This document shows, in pieces, positions 15,207 to 23,654 of a DNA stretch of 26,582 nucleotides. Both the position numbers and the translations under genes were made by a program. The first letter of the stretch is position 1; each line of letters opens with the position of its first letter. The notes below the pieces were generated by a model. The model was given only the letters and a program-made list of their open reading frames with translations. It ran no database searches and was not told the DNA's origin. The stretch covers positions 1 to 26,582 of the forward strand of contig CAZRVZ010000207.1 of assembly GCA_964603655.1 (NCBI GenBank), given 5' to 3'. The stretch comes from JACPWY01 sp964603655. GTDB taxonomy: Bacteria; Bdellovibrionota; FAC87; UBA2466.

Positions 15207-17120
15207 TTAATTCTCAATGAACGCCTTCAGTCGCTTACTCCGGCTCGGGTGCCGTAACTTTCGCAAGGCCTTCGCCTCAATTTGGCGAATCCGCTCCCGA
15301 GTAACGTTAAAATCCTGGCCAACCTCTTCGAGCGTATGGTCGGAACTCTCTCCAATACCAAAACGCATTCGCAGTACTTTTTCCTCACGAGTCGTCAGTG
15401 TTGCCAGTACTTTTCGAGTCTGTTCAGAAAGATTCACATTGGTAATTGCGTCGGACGGAGACAGCATGCCCTTATCTTCAATAAAATCTCCCAGGTGCGA
15501 ATCTTCATCTTCGCCGATGGGCGTTTCCAGGGAAATGGGCTCTTTTGCAATTTTCAACACTTTGCGAACCTTATCTACCGGCATCTCCATCTTCAGGGCT
15601 ATTTCTTCAGGCACAGGCTCGCGACCCAGCTCCTGGACTAAGTAACGAGATGTTCGAATCAACTTATTGATGGTCTCAATCATGTGGACCGGAATACGAA
15701 TTGTTCGCGCCTGATCCGCGATTGCACGAGTAATGGCCTGACGAATCCACCACGTCGCATAGGTAGAAAACTTATACCCCCGACGATACTCGAATTTATC
15801 CACCGCCTTCATCAGGCCGATATTCCCCTCTTGAATGAGATCCAGGAATTGAAGACCCCGATTGGTGTATTTCTTAGCGATTGAAACCACCAATCGTAAA
15901 TTGGCCTCAACCAGCTCCGCCTTCGCTACCTCGGACTTTTGCTCGCCCGCTACGATCGCCTGATACATGTGCTTGAGCTCGCCAGCATTTACGTTGGCCT
16001 CTTTTTCAACAATCGTAATTCTTTTCAGCGCCTCGCGAACCCGATGGTCCAGCTCCAGCATTCCGGGGTAATCGACGCCATATTTGGCACGAAGCTGCTC
16101 TTCAAACTTCTTGTTTTTCTTGGCATCAGAAAGGATTTTTCGAAACTTGCCAATTGCATCTGTGTTTACTTTGTAGAGTGTGCGACTGAGATCTGTCTCT
16201 GCTTCTTCAATTCGCAGAATCTGCTGTTTGAATTTAGCCACGATCTTATTGATAGTCTTGCGATTGAAGTTAATCTGGAGAAACACATCGACGATCTTCT
16301 TCCGGTTAGAGGCAAGCCGTTCGCGTAACTTTTTACGCTCGATTACGTTCAATCCCTTCTTGAGCAGTTTCAATTCAACGACAGTCAGTTGTTTTTCAAA
16401 GTTTTTGACCAGCGTCATTCCGTCCAGAATTTTTTCACGCGCCTCGGCCTCATTCATGCCGTCCATCTGCTGATCATGTTCGGAAGGCACCGCCTCTGTG
16501 ACGGCCTGCGGAGCGTCGTCATTGGCTACAGTTCCGGCACTTGCGTCATCGTCAGGCGGGGGTGCGTTTTCATCCTGTGTCTCATTTTCATTTTCGCCAC
16601 CACGAATTACGTCACGTGCGCGAAGCTTCCCCTTTTCAATTTTTTCGCCGATGGCCAGAAATTCCTTAATACCCATCGAGGAGTTCAGAATCACGTCCAG
16701 AACCTCAGCCTCTCCTTCCTCGATACGCTTGGCGATTTCGATTTCACCTTCACGTGTTAACAGAGCCACTGAGCCCATCTTTTTCAGATAGAGCCGCACG
16801 GGATCGAGTCCGCGAGTCAGTCCCTCGTCTTCATCGCTGGCTGCCGCTGGTGTTGTTGGCGCAGGCTGATCGGATGCCTTCGCTTTTTCTGCCAGTTGCT
16901 GCTGCTGTAGCTGCTGCTTTTTAATTTGTTTATATTGCTTCTCGGTTTCCACAACCTCGATTTCAGCCTGTTCGAGTAGGCCCATGACAGTATCCAGCTG
17001 ATCGGATTCGGAAATGTCGTCCGGCAAAGCGTCGTTGATTTCTTCATAGGTCAGAAACCCCTTCTGCTTTCCAGAAGCGACCAACTTTTGAAGTTCTTTT
17101 CTTTTTTCTAGCTTAGGCAT
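15207..17120 (-). CDS. rpoD: RNA polymerase primary sigma factor (sigma70)
   Basis: This is the housekeeping sigma factor of 637 residues. Region 1.1 covers about 5-50 (LVASGKQKGFLTYEEIND) and a Gln/Lys-rich linker follows. Region 1.2 is DPVRLYLKKMGSVALLTREG, and a long acidic non-conserved region is interrupted by helices. Region 2 includes NLRLVVSIAKKYTNRGLQFL, DLIQEGNIGLMKAVDKF and FSTYATWWIRQAITRAIADQ. Region 3 begins at RIPVHMIETINKL. Region 4.2 contains TLEEVGQDFNVTRERIRQIE. The ATG at 17120 follows GAGGTGG, so an in-frame start at 17135 is rejected. It is the last protein of the rpsU-yqeY-aag-dnaG-rpoD run, 107 bp after dnaG. That gap may hold an internal promoter, as in other bacteria, though no strong match was seen. 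Confidence 0.98.
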   Translation of the reverse strand: MPKLEKRKELQKLVASGKQKGFLTYEEINDALPDDISESDQLDTVMGLLEQAEIEVVETEKQYKQIKKQQLQQQQLAEKAKASDQPAPTTPAAASDEDEGLTRGLDPVRLYLKKMGSVALLTREGEIEIAKRIEEGEAEVLDVILNSSMGIKEFLAIGEKIEKGKLRARDVIRGGENENETQDENAPPPDDDASAGTVANDDAPQAVTEAVPSEHDQQMDGMNEAEAREKILDGMTLVKNFEKQLTVVELKLLKKGLNVIERKKLRERLASNRKKIVDVFLQINFNRKTINKIVAKFKQQILRIEEAETDLSRTLYKVNTDAIGKFRKILSDAKKNKKFEEQLRAKYGVDYPGMLELDHRVREALKRITIVEKEANVNAGELKHMYQAIVAGEQKSEVAKAELVEANLRLVVSIAKKYTNRGLQFLDLIQEGNIGLMKAVDKFEYRRGYKFSTYATWWIRQAITRAIADQARTIRIPVHMIETINKLIRTSRYLVQELGREPVPEEIALKMEMPVDKVRKVLKIAKEPISLETPIGEDEDSHLGDFIEDKGMLSPSDAITNVNLSEQTRKVLATLTTREEKVLRMRFGIGESSDHTLEEVGQDFNVTRERIRQIEAKALRKLRHPSRSKRLKAFIEN

Positions 17121-17227
17121 GAGCAACCACCTCAATTAAATCGCAATAACCCGAACAGCGATGGTAGAAAAACGAACAGAAATTTGTACCAGTTTTAACA
17201 ACCCAACGCAAGACTATCCCATTATTT

Positions 17228-19102
17228 TCATGAGGATTTCGGTGACAATTCTGGGCCCATACTCACCGGAATTTCGGGAAGAAGGCGGGCTCTAAGCTCG
17301 CGTATCTGCGACAAAAGAGCCAACGATTCAACCTCGTTGCCTATTCGTTGGGCCAACTTCGCCTGTACCGAAAGTCGTTCTATGACCCCTTGATGAACCC
17401 TCCTCTGAAGAGGCCCCATTGCCTCAGCCAGTGATACTGCTCCGGCTTGAGAGTCTCCCGATTCTCCCATCAAATACTTACTAACCAGGGAGCCCAACTC
17501 GTCCCCCGCTGGGCAACCCGCGAGAATTGATTGCAAATAGGCCACTCCATCGCCGGTCGCCCGATACAATTCTTTCAGTATTTCCCGTGTTTTGGATTCC
17601 CGAATCCCGTCAATCCAGTCCTCCAACCGTGTTTTCGTGAACTGCTGACGGTGCTCAATGGCGCTCGCTAGAAACTGTTTGTCGCAGGGATCCATTCGCT
17701 TCCCTGGAACAGCCATTGGAGCACGAGAAGGAGGGGGCGTGCGTACATTGCGCCCCTTAACACTTTCTGCCCCATAGCCGGTTTCACTGATATCCCTAAG
17801 CGCTTGCCTGGACACGTTGAGCACCAGGCCAATATCGTCCCAGAGCGTCGCCCTATCCGCCAATTTTCTCGTGGCTTTAAGTAAGGGAGCGAGCCCCTCC
17901 AAGAGTTCTGTCGTCTCCTTTTCGCTTAAGCGCCCCCTGGAGGCGACCAGCTTCAACCATTTGGTCACCTGGCGTGGAGATTTATCGCAAAGTAAATAAA
18001 AAGCCTCCGCGCCCTGTGCTTTGGCGAAGTCGTCCGGATCCTGGCCCTGCGGAAGGGTGACGTCACGAGCCAAGATTCCCGCCTCCATGAATAACGCAAT
18101 GGAGTGTCGCCAGGCCCCTTCGCCTGCGGGGTCGGAATCGAAAACGGTGACGACACGATTCGTCAGGCTTTTAATTTGAACGCAATGCTCTTCGGTCAGG
18201 GCTGTTCCCATAACCGCGAGGGCATTATCGACCCCCTTTTCCCACAAACCCACCACATCCATGTAGCCCTCGACGATAATAGCCTCTCCACGTAATCTTA
18301 CTCCCCGCGTGTTTTCATAGATCCCATAAAGGGTTTTTCGCTTGGAAAAGATCGGGGAATCGGGAGAGTTTAAATACTTGGGTTCGTGCCTGTCGTCATT
18401 GGTGGCTTCGTTCTGGGCCCCATTAAGTCGGCGAGCGCCAAAGCCGATGGTTTGTCCTTCCCGGTCGGTGATCGGAAACATCAGGCGCCCCCTGAACCAA
18501 TCATAGGTTTTACGAGTCTCCTCTTTGCACCTGATCAGACCGGCCTCTTGCAGGATGTCTAGCGAATAACCTCGACGCACCATCTGGTCTCTCAAGCCAC
18601 TCCAACCGGAGGGTGAAACGCCAATCCTAAATCGGTCAATCGCCTTTTGGCTGATTCCTCGTTCGTGCAGATAATCAAGCCCAACACGCCCTTCCGGCTT
18701 CTGTGTGAGCACGTAGTGATAAAACTTGTTTGCCCAATTCAACGCATCCATCGCCTTTTGGCTTCCCCTCGACTCGGGGCGATCCAATCGGGAATTCTGG
18801 CGGGAATTCTGGTCTGGCTGCAGCTGAACCCCCGCCCGAGCGGCGAGTTTTTGCAAAACCTCGGGAAAAGTAAGTCCGTCCATGGCGGCCACAAACGTGA
18901 ACAGGTCGCCACCTTTGTGACAGCCAAAACAATGAAAACACTGCCTGGCGGGATGAACATTGAACGAGGGCGTTTTTTCCTTGTGAAAGGGGCAAAGGCC
19001 TAAAAAAGTTTGGCCGGCGCGCTTCAGAGGGACGTACTCACTGACAACATCGATGATGTTAAGGCGCGCTTTGATTTCTGCGATCGTGGAATCGGGAACC
19101 AT
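17228..19102 (-). CDS. dnaG: DNA primase
   Basis: This is the replication primase of 624 residues, which makes RNA primers at the fork with DnaB. The N-terminal CHC2 zinc finger has C37, H40, C58 and C61 (CPFHKEKTPSF, CFHCFGCHKGGD). The catalytic core includes RGRLMFPITDREGQTIGFGAR and the TOPRIM domain, with E278 in IIVEGYMDVV and the DSDPAG metal motif at 322-327. The roughly 180-residue C-terminal DnaB-binding region is poorly conserved, as usual. The ATG at 19102 shares one base with the stop of the glycosylase gene (TGATG), which is coupling. It sits in the classical macromolecular synthesis operon, here with a DNA repair gene just ahead. Confidence 0.97.
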   Translation of the reverse strand: MVPDSTIAEIKARLNIIDVVSEYVPLKRAGQTFLGLCPFHKEKTPSFNVHPARQCFHCFGCHKGGDLFTFVAAMDGLTFPEVLQKLAARAGVQLQPDQNSRQNSRLDRPESRGSQKAMDALNWANKFYHYVLTQKPEGRVGLDYLHERGISQKAIDRFRIGVSPSGWSGLRDQMVRRGYSLDILQEAGLIRCKEETRKTYDWFRGRLMFPITDREGQTIGFGARRLNGAQNEATNDDRHEPKYLNSPDSPIFSKRKTLYGIYENTRGVRLRGEAIIVEGYMDVVGLWEKGVDNALAVMGTALTEEHCVQIKSLTNRVVTVFDSDPAGEGAWRHSIALFMEAGILARDVTLPQGQDPDDFAKAQGAEAFYLLCDKSPRQVTKWLKLVASRGRLSEKETTELLEGLAPLLKATRKLADRATLWDDIGLVLNVSRQALRDISETGYGAESVKGRNVRTPPPSRAPMAVPGKRMDPCDKQFLASAIEHRQQFTKTRLEDWIDGIRESKTREILKELYRATGDGVAYLQSILAGCPAGDELGSLVSKYLMGESGDSQAGAVSLAEAMGPLQRRVHQGVIERLSVQAKLAQRIGNEVESLALLSQIRELRARLLPEIPVSMGPELSPKSS

Positions 19103-19710
19103 CAGATTTTTGCCCTTAAACGATGATTCGAGATGGGCTCCTCGACAAATCTGAGCGGCAGTGTTTTCGCCTTGGAGATTCCAATTCTTGGGGTTGTGAT
19201 CACCCGTGAATGCAAAATCCCCAAATCGACCAGCGCCAAATCAGGTTTTTTAAACCGAGCACCATCAAACGCCCAGTCAATCTCAAGCGCTCGAGTCAAC
19301 TTTCCTGGACCATTGAGCCAATTAACTGGGGCCACCCCCACTCGATTTACGGCGATCCGGCTATGGCCGAATACCGGGATCGCTGCGCGCAATAGAACCG
19401 CCTCACCCACTCCGGCCCGAGCCGTTACAACGTTCATACAGTAGTGCATCCCATAGGAGAGATAGACGTAGCAAGTCCCGGCAGGTCCAAACATCGAACG
19501 GTTTCTTTTTGAAATTCCTCGAAAAGAATGGCTAGCCGGGTCAACTCTCGACAGATACGCTTCCGTTTCGACAATTCGCACCAATACCTCGCATCCACGA
19601 ATCGTTCGAAAAATCCCCTTGCCGATGAGCCCGTGCGCAATGGCAACTGTGGATTGCTGGAAAAAGGAACTAGGTAGGGGCCTTAAATAGCTGAGCTCTG
19701 ACCGTTTCAT
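19102..19710 (-). CDS. DNA-3-methyladenine glycosylase, AAG/MPG family
   Basis: This is an alkylation-repair glycosylase of 202 residues. GCEVLVRIVETEAYL carries the catalytic Glu of the AAG fold. DPASHSFRGISKRNRSMFGP, GTCYVYLSYGMHYCMNVV (with the intercalating Tyr region), EAVLLRAAIP and LNGPGKLTRALEID follow in family order. The length is typical of bacterial members. The ATG at 19710 overlaps the preceding YqeY gene by 41 bp; no later ATG exists before residue 74, so the overlap seems real. It sits inside the rpsU-dnaG-rpoD block, which links repair expression to replication and transcription initiation genes. That is unusual placement. Confidence 0.93.
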   Translation of the reverse strand: MKRSELSYLRPLPSSFFQQSTVAIAHGLIGKGIFRTIRGCEVLVRIVETEAYLSRVDPASHSFRGISKRNRSMFGPAGTCYVYLSYGMHYCMNVVTARAGVGEAVLLRAAIPVFGHSRIAVNRVGVAPVNWLNGPGKLTRALEIDWAFDGARFKKPDLALVDLGILHSRVITTPRIGISKAKTLPLRFVEEPISNHRLRAKI

Positions 19711-20125
19711 TCAAAATCTTTCCGTCAGCTTTTCCCGCAGCCCGGGCCACGACAAGTTTCATGACCTTTCCCATATCCTCGGGTCGCAGGGCTCCAGCCT
19801 CTCGAATACATTCGGCCACGAGGGCCGTAATCTCATCGGGCGTCAAAGGTTTAGGTAAATACTTTTTCAGGATCTCGATTTCCGCTCGCTCCTTTTCAGC
19901 CAGGTCAAGTCTACTTCCCTTGGTAAACGCCTCAACGGAATCATTCCTCTGTTTAATGAGCGTCTGGACCACCTTTTGAACATCTGTGTCCGAAAGTGTA
20001 GTTCGCGAATCAATTTCCCGTCGCTTAATTTCGGAGAGAAGCAAACGCAAGGTAGAGAGCGACAACGAATCGTGCGCCTTCATGGCAATCTTGATTTCGT
20101 TCTGAACGGTCGTTTTTAGATCCAC
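19670..20125 (-). CDS. GatB/YqeY domain protein
   Basis: This is a helical protein of 151 residues matching the YqeY family. LKTTVQNEIKIAMKAHDSLS, STLRLLLSEIKRREID, KQRNDSVEAFTKGSRLDLAE and EIEILKKYLPKPLTPDEI are the conserved segments. YqeY resembles the tail domain of the GatB subunit of tRNA amidotransferase and is presumed to bind tRNA, but its role is unproven. The start is a GTG at 20125, two bases after the rpsU stop. Its position between rpsU and dnaG is common in Gram-positive and several proteobacterial lineages. It overlaps the next gene by 41 bp. Confidence 0.92.
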   Translation of the reverse strand: MDLKTTVQNEIKIAMKAHDSLSLSTLRLLLSEIKRREIDSRTTLSDTDVQKVVQTLIKQRNDSVEAFTKGSRLDLAEKERAEIEILKKYLPKPLTPDEITALVAECIREAGALRPEDMGKVMKLVVARAAGKADGKILNETVRAQLFKAPT

Positions 20126-20127
20126 AA

Positions 20128-20322
20128 CTACCGGCGTTCAAGGCTGCGTTTAAGGGCCCTTTTTCGAGCCGCAATGGATTTCTTTTTCCGACGAATGGAA
20201 GGCTTTTCAAAATACTCGCGTCGTCGCAACTCGGAAAGGATTCCCGACTTTTCACACTGCTTCTTAAATCGACGAAGTGCTATGTCGTACGGCTCATTAT
20301 CTTTTACTTTGAGTCCTGGCAA
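20128..20322 (-). CDS. rpsU: 30S ribosomal protein S21
   Basis: This is a small-subunit protein near the 16S 3' end, needed for efficient initiation. From a TTG at 20322 the product starts MPGLKVKDNEPYDIALRRF, aligning residue by residue with the usual MPVIKV.ENEPFD.ALRRFKR, and ends in the basic region ARKRALKRSLERR. Length is 64 residues. GAGGTG lies six bases before this TTG. The frame can be read from a GTG at 20331, but that GTG is inside the ribosome site. KQCEKSGILSELRRREYFEKPS is the conserved core. It is the first gene of the macromolecular synthesis operon. Confidence 0.95.
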   Translation of the reverse strand: MPGLKVKDNEPYDIALRRFKKQCEKSGILSELRRREYFEKPSIRRKKKSIAARKRALKRSLERR

Positions 20323-20351
20323 AACAATCACCTCAATTTCTAAAAAAATTA

Positions 20352-20380
20352 AGGCTAATCGGCCCTACAATCCGCGTCAA
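20352..20380 (-). promoter_or_regulatory. promoter for rpsU-yqeY-aag-dnaG-rpoD operon
   Basis: On the minus strand a good -35 TTGACG (20380-20375) is followed at 17 bp by a weak -10 TAGCCT (20357-20352), in the 61-bp gap between the queA stop and the TTG start of rpsU. An A/T-rich stretch surrounds the predicted start. The poor -10 keeps confidence moderate. Confidence 0.4.
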
Positions 20381-20383
20381 TGT

Positions 20384-21496
20384 CTAATGGTGTGTTGCCG
20401 GAGCCAGAGGTCTCTGCGCTGGGTAATCTGGAAACTCCGGTGGCCGCGGTTCCCCCCAAAAGAGCATGGCATCTCCGTAGCTCAAAAACCGGTACCCCAT
20501 CCGAATGGCCTCAGAGTAGACCCTCTTCCGTGTGTCTAAGCCTAGCAAAGCCGTGACGAGTGCCAGTAAAGAGGTTCCGGGCTGATGGAAATTCGTCAAA
20601 AGAGCCGTGGCAAATCTCAATTGAAACCCGGGTTTAATGAATAAAGTGGTTTCGCCCTCGGTTCCGAAAAAGGGAATCGACTCCAGGGCGCGCAAGGCGG
20701 TGGTTCCTATACAAAGTACCTGCTTATTCATCTGTCGCGCCAGCATCACGGCGCGAAGGGTCGATTCACCCACTGAAAACCGCTCCGAATGTAGGTGGTC
20801 ACCAGCCAGCAGGGATTCAGTGAGCGGCGCAAACGTCGAGTAACCCACATGCAAGGTTGTTTCAACGACAGGACACCCACGGGATCTGATTCGATCGAGA
20901 ATATCCTGGGTCAGGTGAAGCCCAGCGGTCGGGGCGGCGACTGCACCGTTTTGGCTGGCAAATACCGTTTGATAATCATCCCAATCGTTCGGTGCGACCT
21001 TTCTCCTCAGGTAAGGCGGGATCGGTGGTTCGCCGACGGTAGCAAGCCAGGCAAAAAAGCTTTCCGAAAATTCATCTGCGCGGAGCTGGCCAGACGGAAA
21101 TTGCTCCAAAAACCTGATAAAAAAATCCGAGCCATTGCGAGACACCGTTACGCGACTCCGATCCTGGAGCACTAATGTTTCCTCGTTTCGAATTCGACGT
21201 CCTGGACGGACCAGACAGCGCCACTCACACGGATTGTTCGATTGATTGAGGAGTAACAATTCAAATGTCCGCCCTGACGAACTACTCGCAAAGATTCTGG
21301 CAGGAATTACTTTAGTGTTATTTAAAACCACCACGTCACCCGGGCTGAGCAGATCGACGAGTTGATGAACCCTCCTGTGACACAGCGCCCCATCAGACGG
21401 CTTTATGACCAAAAGGCGGGCGTCCCCTCTAGGACGACAAGGAGATAATGCAATTTGGGCTTTAGGGAGTTTGTAATCCAGATCTTCTAACCGCAT
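20384..21496 (-). CDS. queA: S-adenosylmethionine:tRNA ribosyltransferase-isomerase
   Basis: QueA, of 370 residues, makes epoxyqueuosine in tRNA by transferring the ribosyl part of SAM to preQ1 at the wobble base. The start RLEDLDYKLPKAQIA, then DVVVLNNTKVIPAR, GEPPIPPYLRR and GAVAAPTAGLHLT are diagnostic. HVGYSTFAPL, HSERFSV, LTNFHQPGTSLLALV and the C-terminal GYRFLSYGDAML follow. All blocks are in order, so the gene is complete. The ATG at 21496 lies five bases after the SpoIID-like gene stop. Other queuosine genes are not in the window. Confidence 0.98.
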   Translation of the reverse strand: MRLEDLDYKLPKAQIALSPCRPRGDARLLVIKPSDGALCHRRVHQLVDLLSPGDVVVLNNTKVIPARIFASSSSGRTFELLLLNQSNNPCEWRCLVRPGRRIRNEETLVLQDRSRVTVSRNGSDFFIRFLEQFPSGQLRADEFSESFFAWLATVGEPPIPPYLRRKVAPNDWDDYQTVFASQNGAVAAPTAGLHLTQDILDRIRSRGCPVVETTLHVGYSTFAPLTESLLAGDHLHSERFSVGESTLRAVMLARQMNKQVLCIGTTALRALESIPFFGTEGETTLFIKPGFQLRFATALLTNFHQPGTSLLALVTALLGLDTRKRVYSEAIRMGYRFLSYGDAMLFWGEPRPPEFPDYPAQRPLAPATHH

Positions 21497-21501
21497 TGCG
21501 G

Positions 21502-22647
21502 CTACTTAATAGCGGCAGTCGGGTAGTAGTAAACGAGTATTTCTCGATAGCTCTTTCCCAGCCTTGCCAAGTGACGAGCACCCCACTGACACATTCCAAC
21601 CCCATGGCCATACCCTTTTCCGACAAAAACCAGGTTTTGACCCTTGTGGTGCCAATCGAATACCCCACTCTTGAATCGCGTGTATCCCAATCGGGATCTG
21701 AGCAAGTCAGCCGAAAGTGTTCGCGATTGGCTATCATTAGTAAGTGTTAGATCCAGAACCCGCCCTACCTCACTTCGCCGAGCCAATAGGGCGAACTCTT
21801 TCATAAATTGAGGTACACCAAATGCCCGCGCCAGTTCAGTCCGGTCAATTACCGCCTGCCAAGGAAGGGGATTTCGTTGGCAAAATGGGCAGGAAATCGA
21901 TAGCCCGTTTTGTCCGGATTTCTTCGACCAAACTGTCGAGGCGGCATCGGTGCCTCCACCACAACGAGAATGAAAGTACGCTTTTAACGGAATGGTGTTG
22001 TAAGTGAGAAAAACACCACGAGTTTCGCGAATGGCCCGTAATATATTAGGACTCTCAATTCCGGCCCCCACAAACATCTGGTCTTGGGTGGTGGCTTCGA
22101 TATCATACGACTCCGCTCTCGGGTGCAACACCCTGTCCAGAGCAAAGGACCTCGATGCCACGGCCTGTGCCTTGAGCACCTCAATCTCCCAGTCAGAACT
22201 CATCTCTCCAGCGAGGGTTCCAACAAGGTAATCCCCCAGGTGAAGTTGATTCACGATTTCAAGCCCTAGCGGCCGCGGCCTCAGTACGATGTCTCCGCGA
22301 TATGCTTGTGCATTGAGCTGAATTAATGCATTGGAAATGGAGTGGCTTAACCGTACCTGGTTCAGGCGGAGATCGCTTCCGTTCAGCTCCAACCGATCTT
22401 TTGAAACCCACCGGATGGTGACTACCTGACCGAGATCCAACGGTAGCGGGTTTGTATCGATAAAGGCCGTCAACTGGCCCGATAAGGTGCGAAGCGACAC
22501 ACTCTTGGCGCAGCACTTCAGAAGTACTCGAATCGTTGTGCTATCATGGTTTTCTTGGATTGCACTCCCTCGCGCCGAGGCAATAACGCCCAGAGCAAAT
22601 AATGCAACGAATGTGACTCGTATCGGGGCCATCATAATCGTACGCAC
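21502..22647 (-). CDS. SpoIID/LytB-domain protein, predicted lytic transglycosylase
   Basis: This is an exported protein of 381 residues with an N-terminal signal segment (VTFVALFALGVIASARG). The SpoIID domain is complete: LGDYLVGTLAGEMSSDWEIEVLKAQAVASRSFAL with the catalytic Glu, TQDQMFVG, AYFHSRCGGGTDAASTVW, and the end block GKGYGHGVGMCQWGARHLA. SpoIID cuts glycan strands that amidases have stripped of stem peptides. In non-sporulating bacteria the family serves general wall remodelling. The frame opens with a GTG at 22647; ATGs at 22635 and 22632 are equally plausible, and none has a strong ribosome site. The gene is divergent from an amidase gene, which supplies the matching activity. 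Confidence 0.92.
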   Translation of the reverse strand: MRTIMMAPIRVTFVALFALGVIASARGSAIQENHDSTTIRVLLKCCAKSVSLRTLSGQLTAFIDTNPLPLDLGQVVTIRWVSKDRLELNGSDLRLNQVRLSHSISNALIQLNAQAYRGDIVLRPRPLGLEIVNQLHLGDYLVGTLAGEMSSDWEIEVLKAQAVASRSFALDRVLHPRAESYDIEATTQDQMFVGAGIESPNILRAIRETRGVFLTYNTIPLKAYFHSRCGGGTDAASTVWSKKSGQNGLSISCPFCQRNPLPWQAVIDRTELARAFGVPQFMKEFALLARRSEVGRVLDLTLTNDSQSRTLSADLLRSRLGYTRFKSGVFDWHHKGQNLVFVGKGYGHGVGMCQWGARHLARLGKSYREILVYYYPTAAIK

Positions 22648-22654
22648 CGCTAAA

Positions 22655-22677
22655 AATGTGATGGAATGTGATGGAAT
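22655..22677 (+). repeat. tandem 10-bp repeat in the spoIID-amidase divergent gap
   Basis: AATGTGATGG is present twice in direct tandem (22655-22664, 22665-22674), followed by a partial AAT that runs into the amidase ATG at 22678. Each copy contains ATG overlapping TGA. The repeat fills most of the short divergent intergenic region and provides the GATGG ribosome-site-like sequence for the amidase. Confidence 0.6.
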
Positions 22678-23640
22678 ATGAAACAGGCTTTTAAATCGGA
22701 ATGGAAACGCGAGCTCCCCTCGGATGGGGGGGGCCTGAATTATTATATCAGCAAACGATTTGAGTTCGTGACAGGGACTAAGTTTACACTCTTGGCGCTG
22801 GGCATCGCGGCAGTCTTCTCACTCCTGGGTCGGGCTAGCCCAAGCCACCTTAACGATAGGTGTCAGACGTTAAAAACGAGTTCGATAAATTGGACCGATT
22901 CGGCGACGGTCTGTTTACGCCACCTCGATCTTTCTCGATTCGTCGACAAATCACTACGCGTCGTGATTGATCCCGGGCACGGGGGGAAGGACCGCGGTGC
23001 ACAGGGCCATTTTGGTATTTCCGAAAAATGGCTATCGCTTGAGGTTGCGCGATTGGTCAGAACTGAGCTTGAGAATTTCGCTAGAGGTCTCGGGATTCCC
23101 TTGTTGGTGAAAATGACCCGAGAAGAGGATGCTTTCCTGTCGCTCCATGAACGCGTTTCGTTCGCCAATAGTTGGGATGCGGATCTCTTTGTCAGCGTTC
23201 ATGCCAATTGGTCGGTCAGCTCGAAAGCACGGGGATTCGAGGTCTACTTTCTGAGTCCCGAAGCATCCGATGCCGACACTCGACGGCTAGTGCAGACCGA
23301 AAATAAAACCGAAGAAATACCGATTAAATCCGACATTCTCAATATCCTGGCCGATGTTCAGAACACGTTGCATATTCAAGAGAGCAGTTTATTTGCCGAG
23401 TTTATCTACGACCAGGTAAGCCGGCGACATAGCCCCAGTGGTAAGGGTGTGCGACAGGGACCATTTACGGTGTTATCCGGGACGGCAATGCCAGCCGTTT
23501 TGCTGGAATTAGGATTTCTCAGCAATCCCCAGGATGCCCAGAGTTTAAAGAACCAGCCCTATCTCAGGTCTCTTACAAGTGCTATAAGCTCTGGCATCAT
23601 TGAATTCGCCCTGCGAAATCGAGAACGACACGCTTCATAA
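22678..23640 (+). CDS. N-acetylmuramoyl-L-alanine amidase, AmiC/Amidase_3 type
   Basis: This is a zinc amidase of 320 residues that removes stem peptides from peptidoglycan during cell separation or remodelling. A hydrophobic segment at about 35-53 acts as signal or anchor, after an unusually long, charged N-terminus. The catalytic domain (about 93-315) has VVIDPGHGG (H101), EKWLSLE (E116), FVSVHANW (H175), FEVYFLS and AVLLELGFLSN with the catalytic Glu. No AMIN or SPOR domain is seen. The start is the ATG at 22678; internal ATGs or GTGs close to the hydrophobic segment would shorten the cytoplasmic tail. It lies 14 bp before rph and is divergent from the SpoIID-like gene. Confidence 0.95.
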   Translation: MKQAFKSEWKRELPSDGGGLNYYISKRFEFVTGTKFTLLALGIAAVFSLLGRASPSHLNDRCQTLKTSSINWTDSATVCLRHLDLSRFVDKSLRVVIDPGHGGKDRGAQGHFGISEKWLSLEVARLVRTELENFARGLGIPLLVKMTREEDAFLSLHERVSFANSWDADLFVSVHANWSVSSKARGFEVYFLSPEASDADTRRLVQTENKTEEIPIKSDILNILADVQNTLHIQESSLFAEFIYDQVSRRHSPSGKGVRQGPFTVLSGTAMPAVLLELGFLSNPQDAQSLKNQPYLRSLTSAISSGIIEFALRNRERHAS

Positions 23641-23654
23641 AGGAGATTTCTCCG

